Part shown: positions 51,656 to 59,646 of the stretch, in pieces
Position numbering within the stretch: position 1 is the first letter of the stretch
Layout of the letters: every line of letters begins with the position of its first letter
From: Clostridiales bacterium
GTDB taxonomy: Bacteria; Bacillota; Clostridia; Christensenellales; Aristaeellaceae
NCBI GenBank assembly: GCA_017569285.1
Contig: CP069419.1
Span: 2,914,001 to 2,978,000, forward strand
DNA length: 64,000 bases
Direction of reading: 5' to 3'
Position numbers and translations under genes: made by a program
Notes under the pieces: generated by a model
Told to the model about the DNA's origin: nothing
The model's input: the letters and a program-made list of their open reading frames with translations, nothing else
Databases searched by the model: none

Positions 51656-51756
51656 CGCAGCCTCAATCGTCGCGACTCCGCACTGCGGAGATCGCTCGTT
51701 TCGGCTGAGACTGCCGCCGACGAGACTTCCGCCACTGGCGGTCGTCGCCGGCAGTC
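51656..51756 (+). repeat. 102-bp double-hairpin element, copy 7
   Basis: GC-rich version: hairpin A is CTCCGC/GCGGAG with loop ACT, hairpin B has a 15-bp outer stem with one mismatch (51709-51723 / 51742-51756) and inner CGCC-ACT-GGCG. It is the most diverged copy, yet all stems are kept. The rest of 51628-51955 shows no gene; it includes a second GCACGGAGA-rich segment of no clear type. Confidence 0.8.
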
Positions 51757-51955
51757 CCCTACACCCCTTCTCCGTGCTGTTACTTGGTTCGTGCGTGAGA
51801 AGGCTCGCACGGAGACGGGGATTAAATGCTGGTGGGGCTGCGCCCCACGGCCCTGCTCAAGGATCAGGGTTGAGTGAAACAGCGTAATTGATTCGTTTTG
51901 CCAGGAACAAAGGATACGGATTACGGTAAGTTTGGAATAATGGAGGACAGGACCA

Positions 51956-52297
51956 ATGACCGTTAAGGAAATGATTGAACTGATTGAGGCGGAGAATATG
52001 ACGCCGGAGACGGATGTGAACGCGGAGGTTTCCTGCGGGTACACATGCGACCTGCTGAGCTGGGTGATGGCCCATGGCGCGGCGGGGATGGCCTGGGTGA
52101 CGGTGCAGACGCACATGAACGTGATCGCTGTGGCGAGCCTGATGGAGATGGCGGCGGTGATCATTCCCGAAGGCATCCAGATGGAGCAGCCCTCGCTGGA
52201 AAAGGCGAAGGACGAAGGGATCACCGTGCTGCAGACAAAGCTGACGGCGTATGAGATCTGCGCGCGGCTGGCAGCGGCCGGACTTGCGGGTAAATAA
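51956..52297 (+). CDS. DRTGG-like domain protein
   Basis: A 113-residue protein starting MTVKEMIELIEAENMTPETD and ending in TVLQTKLTAYEICARLA, the same overall fold as the DRTGG gene at 49448 but without its exact motif. AGGACAGGACC serves as ribosome site. It lies in the hydrogenase regulatory cluster, 34 bp before the PHP gene, and probably senses a ligand or binds another regulator. No enzymatic residues are visible. Confidence 0.75.
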   Translation: MTVKEMIELIEAENMTPETDVNAEVSCGYTCDLLSWVMAHGAAGMAWVTVQTHMNVIAVASLMEMAAVIIPEGIQMEQPSLEKAKDEGITVLQTKLTAYEICARLAAAGLAGK

Positions 52298-52331
52298 TTG
52301 TTATTTATTGAGATGAGGGGAGGAATGACAT

Positions 52332-53024
52332 ATGTTTGCGGATCTTCATATGCATTCCTGCCTGAGTCCGTGCGCGGATGACGACATGACGCCGGCGAAC
52401 ATCTGCGGGATGGCGTATATCAAGGGCCTGCAGGCGATTGCGGTGACGGATCACAACACGGGGCGGAACCTGCCCTATGTGAAGGAAGCGGCGGACCATT
52501 ACGGGCTGATTTTCCTGCCCGGGATGGAGATTACCACGAAGGAGGAAGTGCACCTGCTGGGGTACTTCAAAGACGTGGAAACGGCGGTGGAGGTCGGGGA
52601 GATCTTCAGCAGCCACCTGCCGCCGATGAAGAACAAGCCGGACTTCTTCGGGAACCAGCTGGTGATGAACACCGATGACGAGGTGGTGGACATCGAGGAC
52701 CGGCTGCTGATCGGCGCGACGGACCTGGACCTGGAAGAGTGCACGCGGATTATCCGGGAGCATGGGGGCGCGGCGGTGCCGGCGCACATCAACCGCGGGC
52801 ACGGGCTGCTGACCAACCTGGGTTTATTTCCGGCGGAGCCGGAATTCCCGGTGGTCGAGGTGCGGAACGAACTGGACGTGAACGATAAGCTGATCGGGAA
52901 CCGGCGGCGGCTGCAGTCCTCCGACGCGCACCACCTGGGAGACATCCTGGAGGCGGTATATGACCTGCCGGCGGAGCGGTTCTCGCTGGGCGGGCTGTTC
53001 GACTACGTGAGCGGAAAGGCGTAA
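52332..53024 (+). CDS. PHP domain phosphoesterase
   Basis: A 230-residue PHP protein with metal motifs ADLHMHSCLSPCADDD (residues 3-18), AVTDHNTGRN, LPGMEITTKEEVHLLGYF, AHINRGHGL and SSDAHHLGDI. All metal ligands of the family appear to be kept, so it is probably an active phosphatase or nuclease. PHP genes in this exact position are common in clostridial hydrogenase loci. Its role there is unknown. Confidence 0.87.
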   Translation: MFADLHMHSCLSPCADDDMTPANICGMAYIKGLQAIAVTDHNTGRNLPYVKEAADHYGLIFLPGMEITTKEEVHLLGYFKDVETAVEVGEIFSSHLPPMKNKPDFFGNQLVMNTDDEVVDIEDRLLIGATDLDLEECTRIIREHGGAAVPAHINRGHGLLTNLGLFPAEPEFPVVEVRNELDVNDKLIGNRRRLQSSDAHHLGDILEAVYDLPAERFSLGGLFDYVSGKA

Positions 53025-53051
53025 CGGCGCGAAGCGTTGGCGGAAAAGGGC

Positions 53052-53075
53052 TTGGGTTAGCATTAGCTAACCCAA
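53052..53075. promoter_or_regulatory. 24-bp perfect palindrome before hydC
   Basis: TTGGGTTAGC and GCTAACCCAA flank ATTA. It lies 29 bp upstream of a promoter-like sequence and 143 bp before hydC, so it may be an operator or a terminator for the PHP transcript; no T-run follows on the plus strand. Confidence 0.5.
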
Positions 53076-53103
53076 AAACCTTGTAAAGGCTAAGAAAAAA
53101 GGC

Positions 53104-53132
53104 TTTTCAAAGGGTCCAAATTATGGTACTAT
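53104..53132 (+). promoter_or_regulatory. Putative hydrogenase operon promoter
   Basis: TTTTCA at 53104 and TACTAT at 53127 are spaced 17 bp. Confidence 0.5.
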
Positions 53133-53217
53133 TTATAGTCGGAATACGGCGGGTTTCTGTCTGCCTTCAGACAGGGATCCGTTTGAGAGATTACAGTTCA
53201 AGGAGGTCAAGGACGGT

Positions 53218-53688
53218 ATGCCTGACAACAAGGAAAAGTACGCAAAGTTGCAGGAGGTTATTGAAAAGCGCAAAGGCGAACGCGGCGCTGTGATGCCCTG
53301 CCTGCAGGAGGCCATGAACATCTTCGGCTATGTGCCCCAGGATGTTCAGGAGATGATCGCGGATGGACTGGGCGTGACCCTGTCCGAAGTCTACGGTGTT
53401 TCCACCTTCTATTCCCAGTTTTCCCTGAAACCCAAGGGAGAGCACGTTATCGGCGTATGCCTGGGCACCGCCTGCTACGTAAAAGGCAGCCAGAAGATTA
53501 TCGATAAGCTCTCTGAAGAACTGAAGATTCAGCCCGGCGACACCACGGATGACGGAAAGTTCACGCTGAACGCCACCCGCTGCCTGGGCGCCTGCGGCCT
53601 GGCCCCGGTTATGATGATCGGTGAAGAGGTTTACGGCCGTCTGACACCCGACCAGGTGCCTGCCATCCTGGACAAGTACCGTGCGTGA
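53218..53688 (+). CDS. hydC: Hydrogenase subunit HydC (NuoE-like, thioredoxin-fold [2Fe-2S])
   Basis: A 156-residue NuoE-like subunit. The [2Fe-2S] cysteines lie in VCLGTACYVKGS and RCLGACGLAPVMMI. In HydABC-type complexes this subunit passes electrons between the NADH-oxidising HydB and HydA. AAGGAGGTCAAGG gives a strong ribosome site. The stop overlaps the next GTG start, so it is coupled to a HATPase gene. Confidence 0.93.
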   Translation: MPDNKEKYAKLQEVIEKRKGERGAVMPCLQEAMNIFGYVPQDVQEMIADGLGVTLSEVYGVSTFYSQFSLKPKGEHVIGVCLGTACYVKGSQKIIDKLSEELKIQPGDTTDDGKFTLNATRCLGACGLAPVMMIGEEVYGRLTPDQVPAILDKYRA

Positions 53689-54238
53689 CCTGAGCCTGCA
53701 TCTGCTGGATCTGGCCCAGAACAGCATCACCGCCGGGGCCGACCTGGTTACGGTGCGGCTGACGCTGGCGGACAACGGCATGCTGACGATGGAACTGGAG
53801 GATGACGGCAAGGGCATGAGCCCCGAGCTGCTCGCACGGGTGACGAGCCCCTTCGCGACGACGAGGACGACCCGCAAGGTCGGCCTGGGCATTCCGATGA
53901 TGAAGGAGAACGCCGAAAAAGCCGGCGGAACCTTCACCCTGGAAAGCACGGAAGGGAAGGGCACGAAGCTGACCGCGAGCATGGATACGGGCAACATTGA
54001 CTGCCTGCCTCCGGGAGACATCAGCGGCACGCTGCTGAGCCTGATGCTGACGAATCCCATGCATCCCGATTTCCGGTTTGAAGGCAAAAGCCCGAAGGGC
54101 GAAGGCGCCTTCGACACCCGGGAGGTACGGGCGGTACTGGGGAGTGATATCCCATTCAATGAGCCCTCCGTAGCCGCATGGCTGAAGGAGGCGCTGGACG
54201 AGGAAATGAATTCAATCTTTGGAGGTGTATTGATATGA
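53681..54238 (+). CDS. HATPase domain protein in the hydrogenase operon
   Basis: A 185-residue GHKL ATP-binding protein starting at GTG 53681. The N box LDLAQNSITAGADLV, G1 DDGKGMSPELL, and G2 KVGLGIPMMKENAEKAGG are visible, but no phosphoacceptor or sensor domain. It overlaps hydC (8 bp) and the ferredoxin-like gene (4 bp), so it is tightly co-translated with structural subunits. In clostridial hydrogenase loci this gene is constant but its role, perhaps a histidine-kinase-like regulator of assembly or activity, is not established. Confidence 0.85.
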   Translation: MRDLSLHLLDLAQNSITAGADLVTVRLTLADNGMLTMELEDDGKGMSPELLARVTSPFATTRTTRKVGLGIPMMKENAEKAGGTFTLESTEGKGTKLTASMDTGNIDCLPPGDISGTLLSLMLTNPMHPDFRFEGKSPKGEGAFDTREVRAVLGSDIPFNEPSVAAWLKEALDEEMNSIFGGVLI

Positions 54239-54603
54239 AGTCTTTGGCAGATCTGGAAGCCATCCGCGCCAGAACACTGGAAAACATCAACATGCGCAAG
54301 GATGAAAACGCGGCCCGCGTTGTCATCGGTATGGCCACCTGCGGTATCGCCGCCGGCGCCCGTCCCGTGATGCTCGCTTTCATGGACGAAATCCAGAAGC
54401 GGAACCTGCAGCATGTGACCGTGAGCCAGACCGGCTGCATCGGCATGTGCCGCTATGAGCCCATGCTGGACGTGATCCTGCCCGGGCAGGAAAAGGTAAC
54501 CTACATCCACGTGACCCCCGAAATGGTACCGCGGATCGTAACCGAGCACATCGTTAACGGCCGTCCGGTGGAAGAATACACCATCGGCGCCGCGAAAGAC
54601 TAA
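54235..54603 (+). CDS. [2Fe-2S] thioredoxin-like ferredoxin subunit
   Basis: A 122-residue protein with cysteines in MATCGIAAGA and SQTGCIGMCRYEPML, the C-x(10)-C...C-x3-C type pattern of thioredoxin-like [2Fe-2S] ferredoxins. The start at 54235 overlaps the upstream stop (ATGA). It is encoded just before hydB and may be an additional electron-transfer subunit of the complex, as also seen in several Clostridia. Confidence 0.87.
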   Translation: MKSLADLEAIRARTLENINMRKDENAARVVIGMATCGIAAGARPVMLAFMDEIQKRNLQHVTVSQTGCIGMCRYEPMLDVILPGQEKVTYIHVTPEMVPRIVTEHIVNGRPVEEYTIGAAKD

Positions 54604-54630
54604 TCAACGACAAAGAGGAGGAACACCCAG

Positions 54631-56427
54631 ATGGAGCTTTATCGTTCTCATGTGCTGGTCTGCGGCGGTACCGGCTGTTCTTCATCCGGCTCTGCGAAGC
54701 TGATTGAACGCTTTGAGGAGCAGCTGAAGGAGAAGGGCCTTGACAAGGAAGTCAAGGTGGTCCGCACGGGCTGCTTCGGACTGTGCGAAGCGGGTCCCGT
54801 TGTTATCGTTTATCCCGAAGGAACGTTCTACAGCCGCGTCAAGGTTGAAGACGTGGACGAGATCGTTGCCGAGCACCTGCTGAAGGGCCGCCGGGTACAG
54901 CGCCTGGTGTATGTGGATCACAAGACCCACGAGTCCACCGTGCAGAAGAGCCTGAGCGAAATCGGGTTCTACAAGCAGCAGATGCGCGTTGCGCTGCGGA
55001 ACTGCGGTGTGATCGATCCCGAGAACATCGATGAATATATCGCGTTTGACGGTTACAAGGCGCTGGCCAAGGCGCTGACCGAGATGACCCCTGACCAGGT
55101 CATCCAGGAGATCCTGGATTCCGGCCTGCGGGGCCGCGGCGGCGCGGGCTTCCCGACCGGCAAGAAGTGGCAGTTCGCGAAGGCCAGCCAGGCTGAGCAC
55201 AAGTACTTCGTCTGCAACGCGGACGAAGGCGACCCCGGCGCCTTCATGGACCGCTCCCTGCTGGAGGGCGACCCCCACGCGATCCTCGAAGCCATGGCCA
55301 TCGGCGGCTACGCCATCGGCGCGGACGAAGGCTGGATCTACGTCCGTGCGGAGTACCCGATCGCCGTGAAGCGGCTGGAGAAGGCCATCGAGCAGGCGCA
55401 TGAATACGGCCTGCTGGGCGAGAACATCTTCGGCACCGGCTTCAACTTCGACATCCACATCCGCCTGGGCGCCGGCGCGTTCGTGTGCGGCGAGGAAACC
55501 GCTCTGATGGCCTCCATCGAAGGCAAGCGCGGTGAGCCCCGGCCGAAGCCCCCGTTCCCGGCGGTGAAGGGCCTGTTCGAGAGCCCCACCAACATCAACA
55601 ACGTGGAAACCCTGGGCAACGTGGCCCAGATCATCCTGAAGGGTGCCGACTGGTTCAAGAGCATCGGTACCGAACGCTCCACCGGTACGAAGGTATTCGC
55701 GCTGGGCGGCAAGATCAACAACACCGGTCTGGTGGAAGTGCCCATGGGTATTCCGCTGCGGACCATCATCGAGGACATCGGCGGCGGCTGCCCGAACGGC
55801 AAGAAGTTCAAGGCCGTGCAGACCGGCGGTCCTTCCGGCGGATGTATCCCGGCCGCGCTGCTGGATACCCCCGTGGAATATGACACCCTGACCGCCATCG
55901 GCGCCATGATGGGTTCCGGCGGTATGATCGTCATGGATGAAGACAACTGTATGGTGGACATCGCCCGGTTCTTCCTCGACTTCACGGTCGACGAGAGCTG
56001 CGGCAAGTGCACCCCCTGCCGCATCGGTACCCGCCGCATGCTGGAGATCCTCGAGCGGATCACCCAGGGCAAGGGCGAGGAAGGCGACATCGAGAAGCTG
56101 CAGACGCTGGCTGAGAACATCAAGAGCAGCGCGCTGTGCGGCCTGGGCCAGACGGCTCCGAACCCCGTGCTTTCCACCATCAAGTACTTCCGCGATGAGT
56201 ATGAGGCGCACATCAAGGAGAAGCGGTGCCCGGCGCATCACTGCCAGGCCCTGCTGAACTACGAGATCACCGACGCCTGCCGCGGCTGCACGGCCTGCGC
56301 GCGCAAGTGCCCCGTGAACGCCATCAGCGGCAACGTCAAGGAACGCCACGTGATCGATACCAGCAAGTGCATCAAGTGCGGCAACTGCATGGCGACATGT
56401 AAGTTCGGCGCTATCATCAAGAACTAA
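54631..56427 (+). CDS. hydB: Hydrogenase subunit HydB (NuoF-like, FMN, NADH-binding)
   Basis: A 598-residue flavoprotein, the electron-bifurcating core of HydABC. Order: N-terminal thioredoxin-like [2Fe-2S] (CGGTGCSSSG; RTGCFGLCEAGP), NuoF domain with NADH/FMN loops (RGRGGAGFPTGKKW; CNADEGDPGAFMDR), SLBB segment, [4Fe-4S] motif SCGKCTPCRIGTRRM, and C-terminal 2[4Fe-4S] ferredoxin (CRGCTACARKCPVNAI; CIKCGNCMATC). Length is as expected. It interacts with HydC and HydA. Confidence 0.95.
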   Translation: MELYRSHVLVCGGTGCSSSGSAKLIERFEEQLKEKGLDKEVKVVRTGCFGLCEAGPVVIVYPEGTFYSRVKVEDVDEIVAEHLLKGRRVQRLVYVDHKTHESTVQKSLSEIGFYKQQMRVALRNCGVIDPENIDEYIAFDGYKALAKALTEMTPDQVIQEILDSGLRGRGGAGFPTGKKWQFAKASQAEHKYFVCNADEGDPGAFMDRSLLEGDPHAILEAMAIGGYAIGADEGWIYVRAEYPIAVKRLEKAIEQAHEYGLLGENIFGTGFNFDIHIRLGAGAFVCGEETALMASIEGKRGEPRPKPPFPAVKGLFESPTNINNVETLGNVAQIILKGADWFKSIGTERSTGTKVFALGGKINNTGLVEVPMGIPLRTIIEDIGGGCPNGKKFKAVQTGGPSGGCIPAALLDTPVEYDTLTAIGAMMGSGGMIVMDEDNCMVDIARFFLDFTVDESCGKCTPCRIGTRRMLEILERITQGKGEEGDIEKLQTLAENIKSSALCGLGQTAPNPVLSTIKYFRDEYEAHIKEKRCPAHHCQALLNYEITDACRGCTACARKCPVNAISGNVKERHVIDTSKCIKCGNCMATCKFGAIIKN

Positions 56428-56450
56428 TCGCGCGAGGAGGAAACAACACA

Positions 56451-58199
56451 ATGGAAAATCTCGTTAAGCTTACGATTGACGGCGTCAGTGTTGAAGTTCC
56501 GGCCGGCACGACGGTTCTGGAAGCCGCCAAGAAGGCGGGGATCAACATCCCCACGCTGTGCTACCTGAAGGACATCAACCAGATCGGCGCCTGCCGTATG
56601 TGTATCGTGGACACCGGCGCCCGCGCTTTTGGCGCGGCCTGCGTGCTGCCCGTTTCCAACGGCATGAACGTCAAGACCAATACGCCCAAGATCCGGGAAG
56701 CCCGCCGGGTGAACCTGGAGCTGCTGCTCTCCAACCACGACAAGAAGTGCCTGGAGTGCCCCCGCAACCAGAAGTGCGAACTGCAGCAGATGTGCAACGA
56801 CCTGGGCGTTGACGACGTGGATAAGTACAAGGGCAAGATGAACCAGTACGACATCGACGACCTGAGCCCGTCCATCGTCCGCGACAACAACAAGTGCATC
56901 CTGTGCCGCCGCTGCGTCGCCGCCTGCAACAAGACCCAGGCTGTCGGCGTGATCGGCCCCATGGGCCGCGGCTTCAAGACCCAGATCCGTTCCGCATGGG
57001 ACCAGCCGCTGAACGACGTGGCCTGCATCAACTGCGGCCAGTGTATCGCGGCCTGCCCGACCGGCGCCCTGTATGAAAAGGACTCCACGAAGGCGGTCTG
57101 GGACCTGCTGAGCGACACCACCAAGCATGTGGTGGTGCAGCCCGCTCCCGCCGTGCGCGCCGCGCTGGGCGAGGAATTCGGCATCCCGATGGGCACCGCT
57201 GTGACCGGCAAGATGGCCGCCGCGCTGCGCCGCCTGGGATTCGAAAAGGTGTTCGACACCGACTGGGCTGCTGACCTGACCATCATGGAAGAAGGCACCG
57301 AGTTCATCGGCCGGCTGAAGAATGGCGGCGTGCTGCCCCTGATCACCAGCTGCTCTCCCGGATGGATCAAGTTCTGCGAAACCTACTATCCGGACTTCAT
57401 CCCGAACCTGTCCAGCTGCAAGAGCCCCCACGAAATGGAAGGCGCCATGATCAAGAGCTACTGGGCACAGAAGGAAGGCATCGATCCCAAGGATATCCGC
57501 GTGGTCTCCGTGATGCCCTGCACCGCGAAGAAGTTCGAAGCCAAGCGGCCTGAGCTGGGCCACGACGGCATGCAGGACGTGGACGAAGTCATCACCACCC
57601 GCGAGCTGGCCAAGATGATCAAGGAAGCGGGCATCGACTTCGCGAACCTGCCGGATGAAGACTTTGATCCCATGCTGGGCGAAAGCTCCGGCGCCGGCGT
57701 CATCTTCGGCGCGACCGGCGGTGTTATGGAAGCTGCCCTGCGTACCGTGTACGAAGTTGTGACCGGCAAGACCCTGGACAAGGTGGACTTCACCGCGGTC
57801 CGCGGTATTGAAGGCGTGAAGGAAGCGACCATCAAGGTCGGCGACCTGGACGTGAACGTGGCCGTTGCCCACGGCACCGCGAACGCCGCCAAGCTGCTGG
57901 ACAGCGTGAAGAACGGCGAGAAGACCTACCACTTCATCGAGATCATGGGATGCCCCGGCGGCTGCGTAACCGGCGGCGGTCAGCCCTTCGTCTCCGCCCA
58001 GAAGCGGATGGAATGCGATCCCAAGGTGCTGCGTGCCCAGGCACTGTACACCGAAGACGCGAACAAGCCTGTTCGGAAGAGCCACGAGAACGCCTCTATC
58101 AACGTACTGTACAAGGAGTTCCTGGGCGAGCCCAACAGCCACAAGGCGCACGAGCTGCTGCACACCACGTATGTGAAGCGGCCGAAGTACACCAAGTAA
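56451..58199 (+). CDS. hydA: [FeFe]-hydrogenase catalytic subunit HydA
   Basis: A 582-residue hydrogenase, group A. N-terminus: plant-type [2Fe-2S] domain (LCYLKDINQIGACRMC), a His-Cys [4Fe-4S] ligand region (CLECPRNQKCELQQMC), and 2[4Fe-4S] ferredoxin (CILCRRCVAAC; CINCGQCIAACPTGAL). H-cluster motifs are L1 TSCSPGWIKF, L2 MPCTAKKFEA and L3 MGCPGGCVTGGGQP. L1 with serine (TSCSPGW) is typical of the trimeric, ferredoxin/NADH-using bifurcating type. Together with HydB and HydC it makes H2 from both NADH and reduced ferredoxin. Confidence 0.96.
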   Translation: MENLVKLTIDGVSVEVPAGTTVLEAAKKAGINIPTLCYLKDINQIGACRMCIVDTGARAFGAACVLPVSNGMNVKTNTPKIREARRVNLELLLSNHDKKCLECPRNQKCELQQMCNDLGVDDVDKYKGKMNQYDIDDLSPSIVRDNNKCILCRRCVAACNKTQAVGVIGPMGRGFKTQIRSAWDQPLNDVACINCGQCIAACPTGALYEKDSTKAVWDLLSDTTKHVVVQPAPAVRAALGEEFGIPMGTAVTGKMAAALRRLGFEKVFDTDWAADLTIMEEGTEFIGRLKNGGVLPLITSCSPGWIKFCETYYPDFIPNLSSCKSPHEMEGAMIKSYWAQKEGIDPKDIRVVSVMPCTAKKFEAKRPELGHDGMQDVDEVITTRELAKMIKEAGIDFANLPDEDFDPMLGESSGAGVIFGATGGVMEAALRTVYEVVTGKTLDKVDFTAVRGIEGVKEATIKVGDLDVNVAVAHGTANAAKLLDSVKNGEKTYHFIEIMGCPGGCVTGGGQPFVSAQKRMECDPKVLRAQALYTEDANKPVRKSHENASINVLYKEFLGEPNSHKAHELLHTTYVKRPKYTK

Positions 58200-58211
58200 T
58201 CAAAAGCAAAG

Positions 58212-58246
58212 GCAGGCATTCCCTGAAAAGGGGATGCCTGCTTTTT
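58212..58246 (+). terminator. Terminator of the hydrogenase operon
   Basis: GCAGGCAT..CCC and GGGG..ATGCCTGC pair, followed by TTTTTG. Confidence 0.88.
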
Positions 58247-58298
58247 GTTTGCCATTCATACTATTCATTTTTTTCTTCGCCTCAACCTGGGGAATAAA

Positions 58299-58628
58299 CG
58301 TTCGCTCAATCGTCGTACAGATGCCTTGGAGCGGCGTCTGTACTCGTTTCGCGCTAACAAACTCGAGTCGCTTGCCTTCGGCACTCCCCACTGGGGAGTC
58401 GCTTCTCTCGTTTGCATTCCGGACACGCTCTCGCTGTGTTTCGCACGCAGCAGATTCTAAGCTCTGTCTTCGCCTTCGGTTCGCCAATCGCTAAGCATCG
58501 GCGTGCAAACGTTCGCTCAATCGTCGCTGCTCGCGCTTGGAGCGCGCTCGCCGCTCGTTTCGCGCTAACAAACTCGAGTCGCTTCTGCATTGCAGACAGC
58601 CCACCGGGCTGACGCTTCTCTCGTTTGC
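58299..58628 (+). repeat. Two long double-hairpin relatives in tandem (L2, L3)
   Basis: L2 (58299-58414) and L3 (58510-58628) both run GTTCGCTCAATCGTCG - stem - TTGGAGC - stem - CTCGTTTCGCGCTAACAAAC - hairpin - CTTCTCTCGTTTGC. The first stem is CAGATGCC/GGCGTCTG in L2 but TGAAACCC/GGGTTTCA in L1; the second is CTCCCC/GGGGAG in L2 and CAGCCC/GGGCTG in L3. The 95 bp joining L2 and L3 recurs around L1 (ACGCAGCAGATTCTAAGCTC). The stretch 58247-58709 has no gene. Confidence 0.75.
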
Positions 58629-58709
58629 TTAACGTCCCTGAACGAAACACACCGGGCTTCCGCTCGCCACTTTTATCGGCAATTTGCGAGTGAAGAGTAA
58701 AGAGAAGAT

Positions 58710-58736
58710 GTGACAGTAGGACTGTCCCTCTGTCAC
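58710..58736 (+). repeat. REP half, single unit
   Basis: The 27-nt REP arm with two changes (GACTGTCCCTCTGTCAC), without inverted partner. Confidence 0.8.
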
Positions 58737-58740
58737 ATGT

Positions 58741-58769
58741 TTGTGCAGATACTCTATTTATGATAAAAT
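58741..58769 (+). promoter_or_regulatory. Putative promoter of the FRG protein gene
   Basis: TTGTGC at 58741 and TAAAAT at 58764 are spaced 17 bp, directly after the REP half. Confidence 0.5.
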
Positions 58770-58827
58770 ATATTGGTTAGAATGTCGGATGAAACAGGGT
58801 GTATGAACCGTTATTTTGGAGGGAAAT

Positions 58828-59625
58828 ATGATTCAGGAAATCCGGATTGAGAAAGTGGAAGACCTGATGCCCATGCTGAGCGAGCAGGAGTACCGGCCGG
58901 AGCTGGGACGGAATCGGAGCGGATACCTGTACCGGGGAATGCCGAACTCCACCTATAAGATGCGGACGAGCCTGAGCCGCTGCTGCAAGGACAAGCAGAA
59001 GATGCTGGAACCGGCGATCCTGAATAATTTTGCGAAGTACGCGATTGAGGACGATCCGACGGTGGCGCAGAGCGTGTGGAACCGGATGATTACCGGGCAG
59101 CACAACGGCCTTCCGACCCGGCTGCTGGACTGGAGCCACAGCGCACTGGTGGCGCTGCACTTTGCCACGACGGAGGAGAACCTGAACTCGATGACCACCC
59201 ATGACTGCGTGGTGTGGCGGATTGACATGTATGAGCTGATCGCCCACCTGCCGGAGAAATACCGGCTGGCGGTGGGAAGGGAACAGAGCACGCTGTTCAG
59301 CGTGGAGATGTTGAACGGGCTGGCGCCGACGCTGGAACAGTATGATGAGGACATGGGCGACCATTCCATGGTGATTATTGAGCCGCCGAGCACCAACGAG
59401 CGGATTATTACCCAGTATTCCTTCTTCAGTGTGATTCCGACGGGAATGGACATTGAGAAGTTCCTGGATGAGCGGACGGAGAAGACCGTGAAATACGTGA
59501 TTGACAAAAACCTGCGGTGGCGGGTGCGGGATATGCTGGATTCGCTGAACATTTCCGAGCGGCTGTTCTTCCCCGGGCTGGACGGGCTGAGCAAATGGAT
59601 TGCCCGGCATTACTACGTGAAATAA
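58828..59625 (+). CDS. FRG domain protein
   Basis: A 265-residue protein with the FRG domain (PF08867): YLYRGMPNSTYKMRTSLSR near residues 34-52, then the signature GQHNGLPTRLLDWSHSALVALHFA near 94-117, where the conserved H and RLLDWS motif are kept. The FRG name comes from an F/Y-R-G motif, here YRG. The family is of unknown biochemical activity, is often found in mobile or defence-associated genes, and has a distant resemblance to ADP-ribosyltransferase folds. The start at 58828 follows GGAGGGAAAT. It is followed by a surface-protein operon. Confidence 0.85.
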   Translation: MIQEIRIEKVEDLMPMLSEQEYRPELGRNRSGYLYRGMPNSTYKMRTSLSRCCKDKQKMLEPAILNNFAKYAIEDDPTVAQSVWNRMITGQHNGLPTRLLDWSHSALVALHFATTEENLNSMTTHDCVVWRIDMYELIAHLPEKYRLAVGREQSTLFSVEMLNGLAPTLEQYDEDMGDHSMVIIEPPSTNERIITQYSFFSVIPTGMDIEKFLDERTEKTVKYVIDKNLRWRVRDMLDSLNISERLFFPGLDGLSKWIARHYYVK

Positions 59626-59646
59626 GGAGACGGCGGAAGAAACGGT

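Noticed and set aside
52824-53075. Perfect palindrome at 53052 as a Rex operator
   Set aside because: It does not have the TTGTGAA/TTCACAA-like Rex pattern, so it is listed only as an unassigned palindrome.
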